Shown here: positions 39,988 through 42,523 of the stretch, one piece after another
Layout: each line of letters starts with the position of its first letter
Numbering within the stretch: the stretch's first letter is position 1
Assembly: GCA_030038215.1 (NCBI GenBank)
Contig: JASHPI010000142.1
Span: 1-42,523 of the forward strand
Origin: Vulcanimicrobiota bacterium
Lineage (GTDB): Bacteria > Vulcanimicrobiota > Vulcanimicrobiia > Vulcanimicrobiales > Vulcanimicrobiaceae
Direction: 5' to 3'
DNA length: 42,523 bases
Translations under genes and position numbers: made by a program
The notes under the pieces: generated by a model
Seen by the model: only the letters and a program-made list of their open reading frames with translations
The model's database searches: none
Told to the model about the DNA's origin: nothing

Positions 39988-42523
39988 TCAAAAGCGAAAC
40001 GTCGTTGTTGCCCACATCTGACGGTAGGGTAGGGTGAACTCTTGGCTGAGCGATGGCGCACTCGTAACGTACTGATTCTGAGGACACGGTGTTCCCACGT
40101 TCATGATGCCGTAATTCCCCGCGGCGCTGTTGAAGATGTTGCTCACCCCCAAGTTTACCGTGACGCCGCCGACCGTTTTCGAGATATTTCCATTCGCATA
40201 CCAAAACGCCGGTCGGAAGAAACCGTTGTTGTTGCCGACGTAGTAGCTATCGATACGCGCGATTAGCCCGCCGGACCGATTGTCATATCCCACCCCGATG
40301 CTCCCGGTCTGCGGAGGAATGCCGTAGAACTGCTGTCCGTTGACGTAGCCGCCGTTGGTGACAAGAATCGACTGGCTCAGACCGGAATAGTACGCGATCT
40401 GGACCGTGTAGTTGCCGTCGATTTCGAAGTGACGCGAGAGCGGCACCTTGGCATAGACGTTCAGCCCTCGACAGGTTGCCTGTCCGGCATTGAACGGGGT
40501 GAAAATGCCCAAGTCCGCCTCGCTAAACCCACTGCCGCAACCACCGGGCCCGTTAAGCTCTTTGAGCGCGTTTTCGAAGTACGTTGGGTGCGCCGCCATG
40601 AACTGGCGAAACTGCCCCGACGTCATGACCGAAAGCGGGACGATGTCGGTGATGATCGGATTCGTTTCGATGGTGTTGTAGCCGTCGACCTCGACCGTTG
40701 CCTGATCGGGAAAACGGTGCGCCAACGCCACCTCGGCATCGTTCGCCTCTTCAGGCTTAACGTCGGCATTGAAGCCCTGGATGACCGGAATCAGCGGAAC
40801 GCACGCGGGGCCGCTCGGCTCAAAGCCATTGAGCCCTCCATTTGAAAGCTGATTGTAGAGTGGTAGGAACGTCGACGGCGGATAGGTGCCTCCGGTGTAC
40901 AGCACCGGGTCGGGCGAAATCGAGGCGTGGCCACCCGTTATTCGGAAGATGTCGTCAAAATCCGGACGGAAAACGAAGGAGAGACGTGGATCGAAGCTCG
41001 TCGTATGCGACACCTGCGAGTTGTTGAGCGTGAAATTCCCGAACACAGAAAAGCGCTGGCCCGCCGCATAAGTGTCGTTCACAAAGTAGTTCGTGTCCCC
41101 AAAGGGAAGCCCAATATAACAATCGCCCGCACATGGCGGCGACGACCACTGATTCGTAAAATGCGTCTGGTGCTGGAACGACATACCGAAGTTGACGTCG
41201 TTGTTCTTTCCGGTGTACTCGTCGCTGATCATTGCGCCATGCGTGAACCATGAGTCCTGCTCGTCGTAGCCGATGATGTCGCCCTTCTCGTTGAGATAGT
41301 TATAGTTGTCCACATAACCATCGATAACGAGCGTGCCGCCTCCGATCTGACGTGCGATCCGTCCGTGGTAGTCCTGATTCAATCCGGTGTGCCACACCCC
41401 GGGCCCCTTGTTCCAAGGCCCCGCGAACGTTTGCGCGAACTGCGCGGCGGTCAGGCACTCGTAGCCCAGGTGCGAATCGTTCAACACGGCGAGCGTGGTC
41501 TTGGAGCACCTCGTCATCACCCCGCCGGGCTCCAACATGAAGTTGTTCTGGCCGGCCGCGAGCACGCTTTGCGCTTGCGTAAACATTTGGTCTGCGGGAA
41601 TGAAGTTTGTATCTCCGTTGCCCACCCCGTCGGCATACGTTGTGGCGTTCCATGCCGTGAACAAGATCGACGTCTTGGGATCGAGTTGATACGTGACCTT
41701 GCCGAGCAGGTTGCGATTGAGATAATCTCCGTTGACCGCGGTGGTACACGCAATGATATCGGCTTGTTTTACCGAGGGCGGCGGCGCGGTGCTGCTGTAA
41801 GCCGACGCCGTCGGTGAGTTCGGACAGTAGTTCTGATCCTTTCCACCCAGCGGGCTGGCGAACGCTGCTCCCGACAACATCGCGGTCTGCGTAACCGGCG
41901 CGTCGATCGGCCCCGAAATGCCTTGGACGCCGTACGCGAAGGCATATCCCAGGCGTCCCGAGGTTCCGGTGGCCGCGACTCCCGTCATCATCTTTCCCCA
42001 CATCCCTACGCCTTGCATGACGGTGAACTGGTCGGTCTGCGTCGGGCTGAGCGTTTGGAAGTCGACCGAACCGCCCAACGTCGGCACGCCGTAGAGTCCC
42101 ATCGCACCTGAACCATACGTCACGTTGATGTTGCCCAAGCCCCAGAATTGGGCCAGTTGGTAATCGAAGACGCTTCCTTGATTATTGTAGGGGCACGCGC
42201 CGCCGACGAGCGGATTGTTCGCCGAGGGGCAAGCGCCGAGCGGACCAATTGGGTGACCATCGATCAGTACGACGCTTTCGGTCGGATCGAATCCGCGCAG
42301 TTGGATCGTCTCGTCGTCGCCGATCGACGAACTGGTTGAAGAGGTGACGAACGGCAAGGTCCCGAGCGCATCGCCGGCTCGGATGTAGTTTTGGTCCTGC
42401 AGAATGCTCGGCGACAGGCTCTTGTTGATGGTCGCGGTAGATTGTAAGGCGTTGCCGCCCCCGACGACCTCCGCGATGGTCTTCAAGCCGGTGGTCGCGG
42501 GGGTCAGGGCGGTCCTGACCTGT
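39988..42523 (-). CDS. TonB-dependent outer-membrane receptor, N-terminus beyond the window
   Basis: At least 844 residues, open to the right edge. The part visible starts at the end of a carboxypeptidase-like regulatory domain (RTALTPATTGLKTIAEV). The plug domain follows (ALGTLPFVTSSTSSSIGDD, ETIQLRGFDPTESVVLIDG) and then a long beta-barrel ending in the aromatic C-terminus TTTFRF. These receptors import siderophores, vitamins, peptides or glycans using TonB energy; the substrate cannot be told. The first in-window candidate start (TTG 42486) is not the true start. Followed by the amidohydrolase. Confidence 0.92.
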   Translation of the reverse strand, partial: QVRTALTPATTGLKTIAEVVGGGNALQSTATINKSLSPSILQDQNYIRAGDALGTLPFVTSSTSSSIGDDETIQLRGFDPTESVVLIDGHPIGPLGACPSANNPLVGGACPYNNQGSVFDYQLAQFWGLGNINVTYGSGAMGLYGVPTLGGSVDFQTLSPTQTDQFTVMQGVGMWGKMMTGVAATGTSGRLGYAFAYGVQGISGPIDAPVTQTAMLSGAAFASPLGGKDQNYCPNSPTASAYSSTAPPPSVKQADIIACTTAVNGDYLNRNLLGKVTYQLDPKTSILFTAWNATTYADGVGNGDTNFIPADQMFTQAQSVLAAGQNNFMLEPGGVMTRCSKTTLAVLNDSHLGYECLTAAQFAQTFAGPWNKGPGVWHTGLNQDYHGRIARQIGGGTLVIDGYVDNYNYLNEKGDIIGYDEQDSWFTHGAMISDEYTGKNNDVNFGMSFQHQTHFTNQWSSPPCAGDCYIGLPFGDTNYFVNDTYAAGQRFSVFGNFTLNNSQVSHTTSFDPRLSFVFRPDFDDIFRITGGHASISPDPVLYTGGTYPPSTFLPLYNQLSNGGLNGFEPSGPACVPLIPVIQGFNADVKPEEANDAEVALAHRFPDQATVEVDGYNTIETNPIITDIVPLSVMTSGQFRQFMAAHPTYFENALKELNGPGGCGSGFSEADLGIFTPFNAGQATCRGLNVYAKVPLSRHFEIDGNYTVQIAYYSGLSQSILVTNGGYVNGQQFYGIPPQTGSIGVGYDNRSGGLIARIDSYYVGNNNGFFRPAFWYANGNISKTVGGVTVNLGVSNIFNSAAGNYGIMNVGTPCPQNQYVTSAPSLSQEFTLPYRQMWATTTFRF

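Noticed and set aside
1-42523. CRISPR arrays, insertion sequences or transposases
   Set aside because: No regularly spaced repeats and no transposase- or integrase-like protein were found.

Overview
The window is GC-rich, densely coded chromosomal DNA from a bacterium with a double membrane. It carries a TonB-dependent outer-membrane receptor, lipoproteins and surface-polysaccharide glycosyltransferases. Many genes overlap by 4 bp (GTGA or ATGA), starts are often GTG or TTG, and several starts lack a Shine-Dalgarno sequence, which suggests some leaderless transcripts. The mixture is a Gram-positive-type LexA (Cheo) box, a 3D-domain gene beside rsmA, an AfsR/SARP-type STAND regulator and a TonB receptor. 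It fits a deep-branching didermic phylum such as Candidatus Eremiobacterota/Vulcanimicrobiota. That placement is inference and could not be checked.

Layout. (1) 1-1.4 kb: the edge of an unidentified leftward gene, then a leftward two-gene DNA-repair operon (RNase H-like protein and 3-methyladenine DNA glycosylase). Its promoter carries a perfect LexA box between the -35 and -10. (2) 1.4-4.9 kb: a GT4 glycosyltransferase diverging from a 3D-domain cell-wall protein, rsmA and a CPBP membrane protease. (3) 14.9-4.9 kb, leftward: one long gene chain of ankyrin protein, tilS, hpt, ftsH, two M16-family proteins that both lack the zinc motif, GT4, a DUF2079 membrane protein and a GT9-like protein. 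(4) 15-18 kb: a 944-residue winged-helix/BTAD/STAND/TPR regulator. (5) 21.8-17.8 kb, leftward: moeA, hisC, a phosphoesterase, a hotdog thioesterase and smpB, with serS diverging from moeA. (6) 23-28 kb: a DUF2249-CRP fusion regulator, a secreted protein, a membrane-anchored cytochrome c, a VOC protein, a flavin monooxygenase with a partner, and a methyltransferase.

(7) 28.3-30.2 kb: the most striking gene, a two-domain multicopper oxidase fused in one polypeptide to a complete ZIP-family metal transporter. It is preceded by a DtxR/MntR-like palindrome that abuts the start codon. Oxidase and permease are physically joined, as in a ferroxidase-permease pair, which suggests a self-contained oxidation-coupled metal importer.

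(8) 31-35 kb: a gene-poor, lower-GC stretch bounded by tRNA-Ser(UGA) and a 26-bp near-repeat of the tRNA 5' end. It holds small unknown genes, a truncated gene and palindromes and looks like a decayed island. (9) 35-38 kb: an unknown protein, a lipoprotein with a terminator-like hairpin in its leader, a 55-residue acidic protein and an MscS channel. (10) 38-42.5 kb: a DUF1330 protein, a Tat-exported amidohydrolase and a TonB-dependent receptor that runs off the right edge.
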